Shown here: in pieces, positions 26,241-35,789 of the stretch
Position numbering within the stretch: position 1 is the first letter of the stretch
Layout of the letters: each line of letters begins with the position of its first letter
Origin: Rugamonas aquatica
GTDB taxonomy: Bacteria; Pseudomonadota; Gammaproteobacteria; Burkholderiales; Burkholderiaceae_D
Length of the DNA: 64,000 nt
Direction of reading: 5' to 3'
NCBI RefSeq assembly: GCF_009380215.1
Contig: NZ_WHUG01000007.1
Span: 186,001-250,000 of the forward strand
Translations under genes and position numbers: made by a program
Notes under the pieces: model-generated
What the model was told of the DNA's origin: nothing
What the model saw: only the letters and a program-made list of their open reading frames with translations
Database searches by the model: none

Positions 26241-29200
26241 TTAGCTGGCTACGCCCACCAACTGCACGCCCGCGCTGCCGCCCGTGATGGATGCGGTCAG
26301 CAAATCGGCGAAGGTGTGCATGCGATCCGCCGTCCACGTGGCGGCCATGTCGTACGGGCTGCTGCCCTGGTCGGCATGCGCCACCAGGTCGGCGATGCTG
26401 ATCGCGGCCACCTGCTTGCCGCTGGCGTCGACCAGATCCAGCTCGATGACGTTGACCTTGGCATAGTCGGCCACCGTGAACTGGGCGTAGGATTTTCCGC
26501 CATCGACATAGTTGATGATGAGGTCGGAGCCGTCGATATTGGCCTTGACATGATCGGCCGAGATGGCGACGTTGAACAGCTTGTTGCCGGTGAACTTCAG
26601 CACGTCGTTGCCACCGGCCACTTCATGCACCGTATCCTTGCCGTCGCCCATGGACATCACATAGGTATCCTTGCCCGCGCCGCCGTACAGGGCGTCGTTG
26701 CCCATGCCGCTGTACAGCGTGTCGTCGCCGGCGCCGCCGAACAGGCGGTTATTGCCCGCGTACTTGTAGCCCAGCGTGTAGGCCAGCATGCCGGCGATGA
26801 AGAAGTCTGCGCCTTTGAATTCGCTCAGGTGCAGGTTGACGCCCAGGTACTTGCCCAGCCAGTTCACGCCGTCGCCGCTGGCGTTCGAGGCCGTCTTCAG
26901 CGCACTGCCCATCCAGTCAGTGGCGTCGGACAAGGCCGTGCCGACATCCGCGTCGGCCACGTAGTTGACGCCGCTGCTGATGCCGTTGACGGCCGTGGTC
27001 AGGCCGCTCTTGCCGCCGTCCAGCGCGGACTTGAGCGGCGTGGCGACATCGATGCCGGAAGCGGACAGGCCGGTGGTGCCGGAGATGCCGGCCAGCGCAT
27101 CATTGACAACGCTGTTCAAGCCGTCGGCCAGCTTGCCGCCGCTGGCCGTGGCCTTGGCGAGTTCGGCTTTGATGCTGTCCGCCACGCCGGCCCAGCCTTT
27201 GCTGATCTCATCCGTGAAGGTCGTGTTCAGGTACTTGGTGATGGCGTCGAAGCCTTTGCCCGCATCGCTCCAGGCCGCGTTCAGCGCGTTGGCCTTGCCC
27301 ACCAGCAGATGGTCGATCACGCCCCAGCCCAGGCCCATCATGGTGTCGTTGCCGTTGCCGCCGCCGACATAGCTGCCGGCGTTGGTGGCGAAGATGGTGT
27401 CATCGCCATCGCCGCCCATGATCACATTGCCCACCAGATTGAGCTTGCCCAGGTCGCCCTTGGACAGCGCGCCGTATTGCGAGCGGATGAAGTTGGCGTT
27501 CATGGCCGCGCTGACCCAGTCGCCGGCCGACTCGTAGTCATTTTCCACGATGGCTTCGGCCGCATTGAACACGGTGATTTCGGCCAGGCCGATGATGGTG
27601 TCGTTGCCGGCGCCGCCCAGAGCGATGTTGTTCTGGCCGGACGAGACGATCAGGTCGTTGCCGTTGCCGCCCATGCCGATGGTGGTGGTGCCGGCCAGGA
27701 TCAGCGTGTCGTTGCCGTCGCCGGCGTGGACGAAGTTCATGCCGGTGTCGAGGCTGACCTTGGTGGAGCTGGTGGTCTGCGCCTTGTCCGAGCCTTCGAT
27801 CGCTTCGTTCGTCACGCTCGAATAGCTCAGCTTGCTGCCGGCGTTGAGCACGACGAGGAAGTCGTCGCCCGCGTCCGACAGCACCACGTTGTGGTCGCCA
27901 TAAACGACGGCGGTATCGTTGCCGGCGCCGGTCCAGGCCACGTTGAGCTGGGTGCTGCCCTTGGTGGTGCTGGTGGTGGTCTGGTTGGTGCCTTCGGCTT
28001 CATTGGTGCTGGTGCTGGTGTTGCCGCCGCCGTAGCTGACCATCACCAGCACATCCTTGCCGCTGCCGCCGATGACGCCGTTGTCCTTGCCGACCACGGT
28101 TTCGACGTTGTTGCCGTCGCCGGCCACGATCAGGTTGCCGTTGACGTTGACGGCCTTGGCCGCCGTGCCGAAGGCCAGCGCGGTCAGCACGTCGTCGCCG
28201 CTGCCGCCCTCGATCAGGTTGCCCTTGCCCAGCGCCGTCACCACGTTGTTGCCGTTGCCTGCCGATACCACGTTGTAGGTGCCGATCACGGTGACGACAT
28301 CGTTGCCGGCGCCGGTGACGATGCCGGACTTGCTGCCGATGGCGCTGACCACGTCGTTGCCGGCGCCGGTCGCCACCAGGTTGTTCACGCCCAGCGCGGT
28401 AGCCACGGTGTCGGCGCTGCCGCCGATCAGCACGTTGTTCTTGCCGAACGCCGTCATCACGTCGCGGCCGCTCTGGCTCGATGCTACGCCTGACAGGCCT
28501 GCCTTGGACACCAGGTCGGTGGCGGCCACGCCGGCGGCGATGGAATCGACCAGGCCGACGGCGGTGGCTGCGGTTTCCGCGTAGTTACCGGTGGCCAGCA
28601 GGTTGTTGGCGCCGACGGCCGTGACCGTGTCCGCACCTGCATCGCCCCACACCACGTTGCGCGCGCCGAACACTGTGACCGTGTCGTTGCCGCTGCCGCT
28701 CCACACCACGTTGTTGGCGCCGATGCCGGTGACGACGTCGTTGCCGCTGCCGGTGTAGACCACATTGGTCGAGCCGATGGCGCTGATGACATCGTTGCCG
28801 TCGCCATGGGCCAGGTTGCTGCCGATGAAGGCGGCCACGGCCTTGGTGGCGCCGCCGGCCGCGCTGCCCAGCTTGGCGCTGACGTCGGCCAGGCCATCGC
28901 CCAGGCCGGTCACGATGACGTTGACCGAACCGGCCGCCGTCACCACGTTGTTGCCCGCCGTGTTGACGATGATGTTGTTGGCGCCCAGCGCGGTGGTGAC
29001 GTTGTCGCCGCCGTTGGCCAGCACGATGTTGTTGCCGCCGGCCGCCGTCACCACGTCCTTGCCGCCGCCGGTGTAGATGACGTTGTTGCCGCCCACTGCC
29101 ACCACGATGTCGTTGCCGGCGCCGCTGTTGAGCGCGGCCGCCAGCTTGGCGCTGGCGTTGTTGATGGCGGTGGCGGCTGCCTTGCTCGGCATGGCGTCGG

Positions 29201-30755
29201 CCAGTACCTTGCCCAGCCCGCCGGTGGCGGCCTTGACCATGCCGCCCAGTTCGGTCAGCACCACATTGGCGCCGCCCAGCGCCACCACGGTGTCGCCGCC
29301 GACGGTGGTGGCCACCAGGTTGGCGCCGCCGGCGCCGACCAGCGTATTGCCGCTGCCGTTGGCCAGCAGCACGTTGTTGACGCCGACGGCCACTTCGGTG
29401 TTGCCGCCCTGGTTGCTGACCAGCGCGTTGCTGTCGCCCAGCGCCGCCACCTTGTTGCCGGCGCCGCCGGTGTAGGCGATGTTGAGCAGGCCGCCCAGCA
29501 CGATGTTGCTGTTGTCGCCATCGTCGATGACGACGTTGGCGCCGCCGCCGGCGACGATGTTGTCCTTGCCATCGCTGGCGGTGATGCCGTTGGCGCCGCC
29601 CAGCGCGACCACTGCATCATTGCCGCTGCCGGCGTTGATGACGTTGGCGCCGCCCACGGCCTGCACCTTGTCGTTGCCGGCGCCGGTGCTGATGATGTTG
29701 GCGCCGCCGGCGGCAGTGACCGTGTCCCAGCCGGTGCCGGTGGTCACGACGTTGGCCGCGCCGTTCACCGTAACGTTGTTGTTGCCGTTGCCCGCCTTGA
29801 CTTCGTTGGCGCCGCCGTTGGCGGTGATCGCGTCGTCGCCGGCGCCGGCCGTGATGTGGTTGTTGCCGCCGTCTGCCTTCACCGTGTTGGTGCCCTCGCC
29901 GGCGTCGATCACGTTGCTGGCGGCCTTGACGGTGATGCGGTCGTCGCCGCCGCCGGTGTTGATGACGTTGCTGGCGCCGTCAGCCGTGACCACGTCGGCG
30001 TCCTTGCCGGTGTTGATGACGTTGGACGCGCCGCCGGCATTGATGACGTTCCAGCCGTCGCCCGCGTTGACCGTGTTGGAGCCGCCGTTGACGGTGATGT
30101 TGTCGTTGCCGCCGTCGGTGCTGACGGTGTTGGCGCCGCCGTTGGCGGTGATGGTGTTGTCGCCGCCGTCGACGTCGATCTTGTTCCAGCCGCCGTTGGC
30201 CGTGACGCGGTCGTTGCCGTTGCCGGCGGTGATCTCGTTGTAGGCGCTGTTGATGGACAGGCTGTTGTTGCCGTCGCCCAGGTCGACGTCGGCCGCCGCG
30301 CCGGCCGCCACGGTCACGCTGTCGTTGCCGGCGCCGCCGGTGATCTTGTTGTAGATGCCGACCTCGACGCGAATGGTGTCGTCGCCATTGCCGCCGTCGA
30401 TGCGGTTGTAGCCGCCCACGCGCACGATGATGGTGTCGTTGCCGTCGTCGCCGTACAGGTTGTTGTAGGCGCCGGCGTTGACGGTGATGGTGTCGTTGCC
30501 GCCGTCGCCGTGGATGATGTTGGCGCCCAGCGAGCTGGCCGTGTAATTATTGTCGCCGTTGCCCAGGCTTTTCTTGGTGTAGCCCAGTTCGCTGATCTTC
30601 TTGGCCGCCGCCGCGATGTCGTCGCCCACCGCATCGAAGGCGTCGCCGATGCCGTTCAAGTCGCTGCCGATGTCCTTGACGGTATCGCCGACCTTATCGA
30701 CCACCTTGACGATAGGTTTCACCACATTTTTCTTTAACCAGCTGCCGATACTCAT
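26241..30755 (-). CDS. Giant RTX-like repeat protein (1504 residues)
   Basis: There is no signal peptide; the start is an amphipathic MSIGSWLKKNVVKPIVKVVD. Residues 75-1060 are a solenoid of Asn/Gly/Asp/Val-rich coils of roughly 17-20 residues (type GANVVxTGxGNDxVxAxG), interrupted by a helical insert near 480-520. Residues 1065-1335 are mostly non-repeat. Classical RTX nonapeptides (GGAGDDTLY, GGAGKDTY) follow, then a C-terminal domain with Ser/Gly/Val tail like type I secretion signals. Probably a calcium-binding secreted surface or adhesin-like protein. No secretion genes adjoin it. GGGG lies upstream of the ATG at 30755. Confidence 0.85.
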   Translation of the reverse strand: MSIGSWLKKNVVKPIVKVVDKVGDTVKDIGSDLNGIGDAFDAVGDDIAAAAKKISELGYTKKSLGNGDNNYTASSLGANIIHGDGGNDTITVNAGAYNNLYGDDGNDTIIVRVGGYNRIDGGNGDDTIRVEVGIYNKITGGAGNDSVTVAAGAAADVDLGDGNNSLSINSAYNEITAGNGNDRVTANGGWNKIDVDGGDNTITANGGANTVSTDGGNDNITVNGGSNTVNAGDGWNVINAGGASNVINTGKDADVVTADGASNVINTGGGDDRITVKAASNVIDAGEGTNTVKADGGNNHITAGAGDDAITANGGANEVKAGNGNNNVTVNGAANVVTTGTGWDTVTAAGGANIISTGAGNDKVQAVGGANVINAGSGNDAVVALGGANGITASDGKDNIVAGGGANVVIDDGDNSNIVLGGLLNIAYTGGAGNKVAALGDSNALVSNQGGNTEVAVGVNNVLLANGSGNTLVGAGGANLVATTVGGDTVVALGGANVVLTELGGMVKAATGGLGKVLADAMPSKAAATAINNASAKLAAALNSGAGNDIVVAVGGNNVIYTGGGKDVVTAAGGNNIVLANGGDNVTTALGANNIIVNTAGNNVVTAAGSVNVIVTGLGDGLADVSAKLGSAAGGATKAVAAFIGSNLAHGDGNDVISAIGSTNVVYTGSGNDVVTGIGANNVVWSGSGNDTVTVFGARNVVWGDAGADTVTAVGANNLLATGNYAETAATAVGLVDSIAAGVAATDLVSKAGLSGVASSQSGRDVMTAFGKNNVLIGGSADTVATALGVNNLVATGAGNDVVSAIGSKSGIVTGAGNDVVTVIGTYNVVSAGNGNNVVTALGKGNLIEGGSGDDVLTALAFGTAAKAVNVNGNLIVAGDGNNVETVVGKDNGVIGGSGKDVLVMVSYGGGNTSTSTNEAEGTNQTTTSTTKGSTQLNVAWTGAGNDTAVVYGDHNVVLSDAGDDFLVVLNAGSKLSYSSVTNEAIEGSDKAQTTSSTKVSLDTGMNFVHAGDGNDTLILAGTTTIGMGGNGNDLIVSSGQNNIALGGAGNDTIIGLAEITVFNAAEAIVENDYESAGDWVSAAMNANFIRSQYGALSKGDLGKLNLVGNVIMGGDGDDTIFATNAGSYVGGGNGNDTMMGLGWGVIDHLLVGKANALNAAWSDAGKGFDAITKYLNTTFTDEISKGWAGVADSIKAELAKATASGGKLADGLNSVVNDALAGISGTTGLSASGIDVATPLKSALDGGKSGLTTAVNGISSGVNYVADADVGTALSDATDWMGSALKTASNASGDGVNWLGKYLGVNLHLSEFKGADFFIAGMLAYTLGYKYAGNNRLFGGAGDDTLYSGMGNDALYGGAGKDTYVMSMGDGKDTVHEVAGGNDVLKFTGNKLFNVAISADHVKANIDGSDLIINYVDGGKSYAQFTVADYAKVNVIELDLVDASGKQVAAISIADLVAHADQGSSPYDMAATWTADRMHTFADLLTASITGGSAGVQLVGVAS

Positions 30756-30826
30756 CTTTACCCCTTGTTTATGGTTTGACACACTTGCATTAAATCAAGA
30801 CGAAATGACAGCTTGGCAAACGGGAA

Positions 30827-30844
30827 AATTACAATGTTGTAATT
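30827..30844. promoter_or_regulatory. Palindrome between RTX gene and response regulator
   Basis: AATTACAA-TG-TTGTAATT, a perfect dyad in the 135-bp divergent gap. Its place suggests binding by the adjacent response regulator, coupling autoregulation with RTX expression. This is inference. Confidence 0.5.
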
Positions 30845-30890
30845 AAGTGCCGGCATTGACGGCGGCCGGGCCAGCGCCGACAATGCGGCC

Positions 30891-31571
30891 ATGAAAGCGC
30901 TTTTAGTAGAAGATGAACAACGCATTGCCAGTTTTGTGTGCGCCGGCCTGCGCGAACACGGGTTTCTGGTCGACCATTGCGAAGATGGCAATCTTGGCTA
31001 CGATTACGCGCTGTCACGCGACTACGACGTGGTCTTGCTGGACGTGATGGTGCCGGGCCGCGATGGCCTGTCCATCCTCAAGGCCATGCGGCGCGAGGGG
31101 CGCAATGTGCCGGTCATCCTGCTGACCGCCCGCAACGAGCTGGACGACCGCCTGACCGGCCTCAACCTGGGTGCCGACGATTACCTGGCCAAGCCTTTTT
31201 ATGTCGAAGAACTGGTGGCGCGCATCCACGCGCTGCTGCGGCGCGTGAGCGGCGAACGGCAGAATGTGCTGACGCTGGGTCCGCTGCGGCTGGACCGACT
31301 GAGCCGCGTGGCCGAGGTCGACGGCCGCGCCGTCGAGCTGACCGCGCGCGAAATCAATCTGCTGGAATATCTGCTGCGCTCGCCGGGCAGGGTCTACACC
31401 CGCACCCAGATCCTCGAACATGTGTGGGGCTACGACTTCAAGCCGCAGACCAATATGGTCGATGTGTGCATCCAGCGCCTGCGCAAGAAGCTCGACCTGC
31501 CCGACCACATCGCCATCGAAGCGGTGCGCGGCGTCGGCTACCGCCTGCGCAAGCCGGACGAGCCGGCGTGA
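30891..31571 (+). CDS. OmpR-family response regulator
   Basis: A 226-residue regulator. The receiver domain has acidic pocket E7/D8, phospho-acceptor D51 (DVVLLDVMVPG), Thr in LLTARN and Lys in LAKPF. The C-terminal winged helix contains LTAREINLLEYLLRSPGRVYTR and the VRGVGYRLR end. No strong ribosome site is visible. Its stop overlaps the GTG start of the sensor kinase. It is divergent from the RTX gene. Confidence 0.95.
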   Translation: MKALLVEDEQRIASFVCAGLREHGFLVDHCEDGNLGYDYALSRDYDVVLLDVMVPGRDGLSILKAMRREGRNVPVILLTARNELDDRLTGLNLGADDYLAKPFYVEELVARIHALLRRVSGERQNVLTLGPLRLDRLSRVAEVDGRAVELTAREINLLEYLLRSPGRVYTRTQILEHVWGYDFKPQTNMVDVCIQRLRKKLDLPDHIAIEAVRGVGYRLRKPDEPA

Positions 31572-32953
31572 AAGCGCACTGGCCGCGCCTGCGCTCGTTC
31601 CGGCTGCGCATCGCCCTCGGCTCCACCCTCACCGCGCTGGCCGCCATCGTGCTGCTGTACGCGATGGCCAGCTACACCATCATCCACCGCCGCGCCGACA
31701 TCATCGACCGCATGCTGTCGGCCCACCTGGCCGGTCCCGGCTTCCAGACCATGCCGCTGGCCCTGTGGCCGGCCACCGACGCCCAACTCAACGCCAGCTT
31801 CAGCGGCTTCGCCCCGCCCGCCAGCGGCCCGGAAGCCTACGCCCTGCTGCTGGTGGAAGACGCCGGCCACGCCCCGCTATACCGCAGCCCGGCCTGGCAA
31901 CGCTGGCTCGGCGGCGCCAGCCTGCCGCGCGCGCCCGGCCTGCACACCATCGACGGCGCCGGCCAGAGCTGGCGCATCGGCCGCGCCGTGCATGGTTCGG
32001 TGACGATCTGGGTAGCCGTCAACCGCAGCCTGTCGGACGCGCAGGTGCGCGCCAGCCTGACCCGTTTCGCGGCCGCCATCGGCGTGCTGGCCGTGGCCAT
32101 GGGCGCGCTGGCCTGGTATCTGGCCGGACGCGCGATGCGGCCGGTGCAGCACCTGACCGGCGTCATGGTGGGCCTGACCGCGAGCGAACTGGACCAGCGG
32201 GTCTCGGCCGCCGAGGAAGACCTGGAATTCGCCCAGATGATCAGCGTCTACAACGCCATGCTGGAGCGGCTGCAGCGCAGCTTCCTGCAGGCGGCGCGCT
32301 TTTCCGGCGACGCCGCGCATGAACTGCGCACGCCGCTGACCATCCTGCAGGGCGAGCTGGAACGCAGCTTCGCCCGCGCCGGCGCCGACCCTGTGCTGGA
32401 AGAGGGCCTGGCCAATATGCTCGATGAAGTGCGGCGCCTGGACAGCATCGTGCGCAAGCTGCTGCTGCTGGCGCGCGCCGACGCCGGCCAGTTGGCGGTG
32501 CCGCCCTGCCCGCTCGACCTGCGGCCGGTGCTGGAAGAACTGGCCGAGGACATCGGCCTGCTGGATGAGAACAGGCCGGTGCAGCTGGACCTGCCAGCGC
32601 AGGTCGCCGTGCGCGGCGACGCCGAGCTGCTGCGCCAGGTGTTGCAGAACCTGGTCAGCAACGCCGTCAAGTACGGCCTGCCGGGCGGCTGGATCGCGCT
32701 GTCGGCGCGGCGCAAGGAGGATGGCTGGCAGATCGACGTCGCCAACGCGTCGGACGGCATTCCGGCCGAGCACCGGCACCGCCTGTTCGACCGCTTCTAC
32801 CGCGCCGACCACGCCCACCAGCGGCGGGTGGACGGCGTCGGTCTGGGCCTGTCGCTGGCGCGCGATATCGCCATCGCCCACGGTGGCGACCTGGCCCTGG
32901 TGGGCGCCGAGCCGGGCCAGGTGCGCTTCCGCCTGAGCTTGCCCGCCGCCTGA
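31568..32953 (+). CDS. Sensor histidine kinase
   Basis: A 461-residue membrane kinase starting at GTG (GTGA overlap with the regulator stop). TM1 is about residues 14-34, then a periplasmic domain of about 130 residues, TM2 about 170-190, HAMP, and a HisKA domain with H251 in GDAAHELRTPL. The HATPase domain has NLVSNAVKYG, and its G1/G2 boxes include GVGLGLSLA. The signal is unknown. The gene ends 13 bases from the convergent ABC exporter. Confidence 0.95.
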   Translation: MKAHWPRLRSFRLRIALGSTLTALAAIVLLYAMASYTIIHRRADIIDRMLSAHLAGPGFQTMPLALWPATDAQLNASFSGFAPPASGPEAYALLLVEDAGHAPLYRSPAWQRWLGGASLPRAPGLHTIDGAGQSWRIGRAVHGSVTIWVAVNRSLSDAQVRASLTRFAAAIGVLAVAMGALAWYLAGRAMRPVQHLTGVMVGLTASELDQRVSAAEEDLEFAQMISVYNAMLERLQRSFLQAARFSGDAAHELRTPLTILQGELERSFARAGADPVLEEGLANMLDEVRRLDSIVRKLLLLARADAGQLAVPPCPLDLRPVLEELAEDIGLLDENRPVQLDLPAQVAVRGDAELLRQVLQNLVSNAVKYGLPGGWIALSARRKEDGWQIDVANASDGIPAEHRHRLFDRFYRADHAHQRRVDGVGLGLSLARDIAIAHGGDLALVGAEPGQVRFRLSLPAA

Positions 32954-32966
32954 ATCCGCCTCGCGG

Positions 32967-34721
32967 TCAGGCCGTCGCCGGCGCGGCGGGCGCGAACAGC
33001 TGATCTTTCATCAGCTTGCAATACAGGCCCTCGGGCTGGCGCGCCAGTTCATCGTGGCTGCCTTGCTGCACCACCCTTCCGCTGTCCATGACGAGGAGGC
33101 GGTCGGCCTTGGCGATGGTGGAAAAGCGATGCGCGATGATGATCGTGGTGCGGCCCGCCATCAGCCGGTCGAGCGCGCGCTGCACCAGCAATTCGTTGGA
33201 CGCATCCAGCGCGCTGGTGGCCTCGTCCAGGATCAGCAGGCGCGGATCGCGCAGCAGCGCGCGCGCGATCGCGATCCGCTGCTTCTGGCCGCCGGACAGC
33301 TGCACGCCGTGCTCGCCCACCATGGTGTCGTAACCCTGCGGGAAGGCCTGGATGAAGTCGTGCGCGTTGGCCTGCCTGGCCGCCTCCATCACTTCGGCCA
33401 GCGGCACTTCGCGCTCCGGCACCGCGTACGCGATATTGTGCGCGATGCTGCCGGCGAACAGCGACGGTTCCTGCTCCACCACGGCGATGCCGCGCCGCAG
33501 CGTCCGCAACTCCAGCTCGGAGGCGGCGACGCCGTCGAACAACAGGCGGCCGCCCTGCGGCTGGTAGTGTCCCAGCACCAGCGCAGCGATGGTGGATTTG
33601 CCGGCACCGGACGCGCCCACCAGCGCCACCTTCTCGCCAGCCGCGATGGTGAAGCCGACCCGGTCGAGCGCCCGCACGCCGGGCCGCTCCGGATAACTGA
33701 ACACCACGTCGTCAAAGCTGAACTGGCCGGACGGCATCGCCGCGCGGCGCGCTGCCGGCGCCGCCGGATGCGACCGCATGATCTCGAAGATGCGGTCGGT
33801 GGCGCCCATGCTGCGCATCCACATGTTCCAGAATTCGCTCAGCGAGGCGGCGGCCTGCGTCACCATGGTGGAGTAGATCACGAAGGCCATCAGGTCGCCC
33901 ACCGACAACGCGTGCCGGCCGATCAGCAAGGCGCCCAGCACCAGCGTCGCCAGCAAGGCGCCGTAGTCGAGCACCGACAGGCCGCCGCGAAACGCCGCCT
34001 GCAGCCGGAGGCTGGACAACGCTATGTCCAGCAAACGGCGGCTGGCCTCCGCGTAGCTGGCTGACGCGCCGGCCTGCTGGTTGTAGGCGTGGACCAGCCG
34101 CACATGCGTGAATTGTTCCTGCGCCACGCGGTTGCTGTCGGCCATGCTGGTTTGTATCTGCTTGGCGTAGTCGCGGTAGCTGGCGCCCGTCACCTTGCCG
34201 AAATAGAGGTTGGCCGGCACAAACACCAGCAGCATCAGGCTCAGCGCCGGCGAGATGGTCAGCAGCATCGTCACGCCGCCGCCGAACATGCACAACGATT
34301 GCAGCGCATTGGCGCCGCCCATCGCCAGCGCCTGGTGCAGCGACTGCACGTCCGAACTGAGGCGGCTGGAAATCTCGCCCACATGGTGACGGTCGAAGAA
34401 GGACACCGGCTGGTTGATCAGCACGTCGAACAGCCGCCGGCGGATGTTGTTGATAATCAGATGTCCGCTCTGTTCGAAGTAGTAGTAGCGCAGCGTCGAT
34501 GCGACCGCCTGCACCGCGATCCAGCCCAGCCCCAGCCCCACCATCGGCCACGAGATCGACGCCAGTTGCAGTTCGTTGACGTGGTCGATGAAGTAGGCGA
34601 TACCCTTGGGCAGCAGCAGCTGCACTGCCGCGCCCAGCGCCATGAAGAACACCGCAGCAGCGACCTTCCGGCGCACCGGATGCAGCAGGCGCAGGCGTTC
34701 GAAATGGGGCTGGAAGTTCAC
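32967..34721 (-). CDS. ABC exporter (fused TM and ATPase), RiPP cluster
   Basis: A 584-residue half-transporter. Six TM segments (about residues 15-300) are followed by an ATPase with Walker A VGASGAGKST, signature LSGGQKQRIAIARALL and Walker B LLILDEATSALD. There is no N-terminal C39 peptidase domain, so it does not cleave leaders itself. It starts at a GTG overlapping the previous stop (GTGA). It is the last gene of the peptide operon and probably exports the mature peptide. MsbA-like lipid export is the family alternative but fits the context less well. Confidence 0.9.
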   Translation of the reverse strand: MNFQPHFERLRLLHPVRRKVAAAVFFMALGAAVQLLLPKGIAYFIDHVNELQLASISWPMVGLGLGWIAVQAVASTLRYYYFEQSGHLIINNIRRRLFDVLINQPVSFFDRHHVGEISSRLSSDVQSLHQALAMGGANALQSLCMFGGGVTMLLTISPALSLMLLVFVPANLYFGKVTGASYRDYAKQIQTSMADSNRVAQEQFTHVRLVHAYNQQAGASASYAEASRRLLDIALSSLRLQAAFRGGLSVLDYGALLATLVLGALLIGRHALSVGDLMAFVIYSTMVTQAAASLSEFWNMWMRSMGATDRIFEIMRSHPAAPAARRAAMPSGQFSFDDVVFSYPERPGVRALDRVGFTIAAGEKVALVGASGAGKSTIAALVLGHYQPQGGRLLFDGVAASELELRTLRRGIAVVEQEPSLFAGSIAHNIAYAVPEREVPLAEVMEAARQANAHDFIQAFPQGYDTMVGEHGVQLSGGQKQRIAIARALLRDPRLLILDEATSALDASNELLVQRALDRLMAGRTTIIIAHRFSTIAKADRLLVMDSGRVVQQGSHDELARQPEGLYCKLMKDQLFAPAAPATA

Positions 34722-35278
34722 GATATCGCCTCCGGCTCGGCCGTCACGCTGTCGGCCAGCTGGTCGCGCAGGCTCAGCCAGTTGTCGTCGCCGATCATGC
34801 CGGCCGCTTCCAGCACGCCCTGGTGGTCGACCATCAGATAGGCCGGCGAGGCGAGCGTGGCGTTCAGCAATTTGTAGTCGCGCAGCGTGAGTCGCAGCAC
34901 ACGCGACAAGGGGAAGGCTCCGCCGAGGAACTGGCGCAGGCGCCAGCCCGGTTCCAGGCTGACGATCCAGATCGCCAGCCCCGCCTGTTCCGCCTGCGGC
35001 AGCATGCGGCCGATCTCGGCCAGCTTGGCGCGGCACTTCGGACATTTGCTCGACAAGAACAACAGCGCCGCCGCCTGGCCGCTGTCGCCCAGCCGATACC
35101 TGGCGCCGCCTTGCAGCACGCGCGCCACGACCTGGGGAATCGGCATGCCGGCTTGCAGCGGTTCCGGCGCATCGCGCTCGCGCCGGCTGGCCTGCAACAC
35201 GGACAGCGTCAGCTTGATGTTGAGCGCGAGGCCGCAGGCCAGCAGCGCCAGGGTGAGGTAGAGTATCTGGCTATCCAT
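34718..35278 (-). CDS. Membrane-anchored thioredoxin-like protein (MauD/TlpA type)
   Basis: A 186-residue protein with one N-terminal TM span (about residues 4-26) and a thioredoxin-like fold with a CPKC active site (LFLSSKCPKCRAKLAEIG) and a cis-Pro-like ASPAYLMVD segment. It resembles MauD, which pairs with MauE in disulfide handling during methylamine dehydrogenase maturation. Here it overlaps a MauE-like gene by 8 bases. It may oxidise or isomerise the cysteines of the peptide encoded at 37728-37922; this is inference. Confidence 0.85.
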   Translation of the reverse strand: MDSQILYLTLALLACGLALNIKLTLSVLQASRRERDAPEPLQAGMPIPQVVARVLQGGARYRLGDSGQAAALLFLSSKCPKCRAKLAEIGRMLPQAEQAGLAIWIVSLEPGWRLRQFLGGAFPLSRVLRLTLRDYKLLNATLASPAYLMVDHQGVLEAAGMIGDDNWLSLRDQLADSVTAEPEAIS

Positions 35279-35789
35279 CGCTAGCGCTCAATAAGTGGAC
35301 GATCTCATGGAAGTGGACGGCGATCACGCAGGCCAGCAAGGCCAGCGACGCCGCCAGCAGCGCGGCGTGCAGCGGCAGCGCCAGTCCGGACGGCAGCATC
35401 AGGCCGGCGACGGTGGCCAGGATCACCAGCCCGTTGCGCAATAGGTCCAGGCCGGACAGCGACCGTTCCGACTCGCCGAAGCAGCTGCAACGCACCACGC
35501 TCTGCGTGATGAATTTGTAGCCGACCAGGGCCGTGAACACGCACAGCATCACCAGCGCGGCCAGCATGCCGGCGCGCGCCAGGCCGCCGATCAGCAGCGC
35601 GGCCACCAGCAGCTCGGCGGCCGGAACCGTCGGCGCCACCAGCGCGCGCAACGTTGGGCCCATGCCGAACAGGGTGCTCAGATTGTCGCGGAAGCCGGCA
35701 TAGCCGCGCAGCTTGGCCGCAGCGGCGGCCAGCATCAGCATGGCGAGGAAGTAGCGCACGATCTCGCCGATGAACTGCTCGGCCGTCAT
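35271..35789 (-). CDS. MauE/DoxX-like membrane redox protein
   Basis: A 172-residue protein with four or five TM spans. The CSCFG motif (VVRCSCFGESERSL) is the redox signature of MauE/MethylAmine-DH-associated proteins. I chose the ATG at 35789 because it overlaps the protease stop in an ATGA. Together with the downstream CPKC protein it forms a MauE-MauD-like electron-transfer pair, but no methylamine dehydrogenase genes are present. Confidence 0.85.
   Translation of the reverse strand: MTAEQFIGEIVRYFLAMLMLAAAAAKLRGYAGFRDNLSTLFGMGPTLRALVAPTVPAAELLVAALLIGGLARAGMLAALVMLCVFTALVGYKFITQSVVRCSCFGESERSLSGLDLLRNGLVILATVAGLMLPSGLALPLHAALLAASLALLACVIAVHFHEIVHLLSASDG

Noticed and set aside
28800..30500. 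Regular DNA repeats resembling a CRISPR array
   Set aside because: The periodicity follows protein repeats with drifting sequence; no constant repeats with unique spacers, no cas genes.
26316..30737. Two long plus-strand frames (725 and 643 codons) opposite the RTX gene
   Set aside because: They exist because the repeat codons lack stops on the other strand. The minus-strand protein has real RTX motifs.
32967..34721. ABC gene as type I secretion ATPase for the RTX protein
   Set aside because: No membrane-fusion or TolC gene, opposite operon, and translational coupling with the peptide genes.
34718..35789. Methylamine dehydrogenase operon
   Set aside because: MauE/MauD-like genes only; no mauA or mauB and the context is peptide-related.
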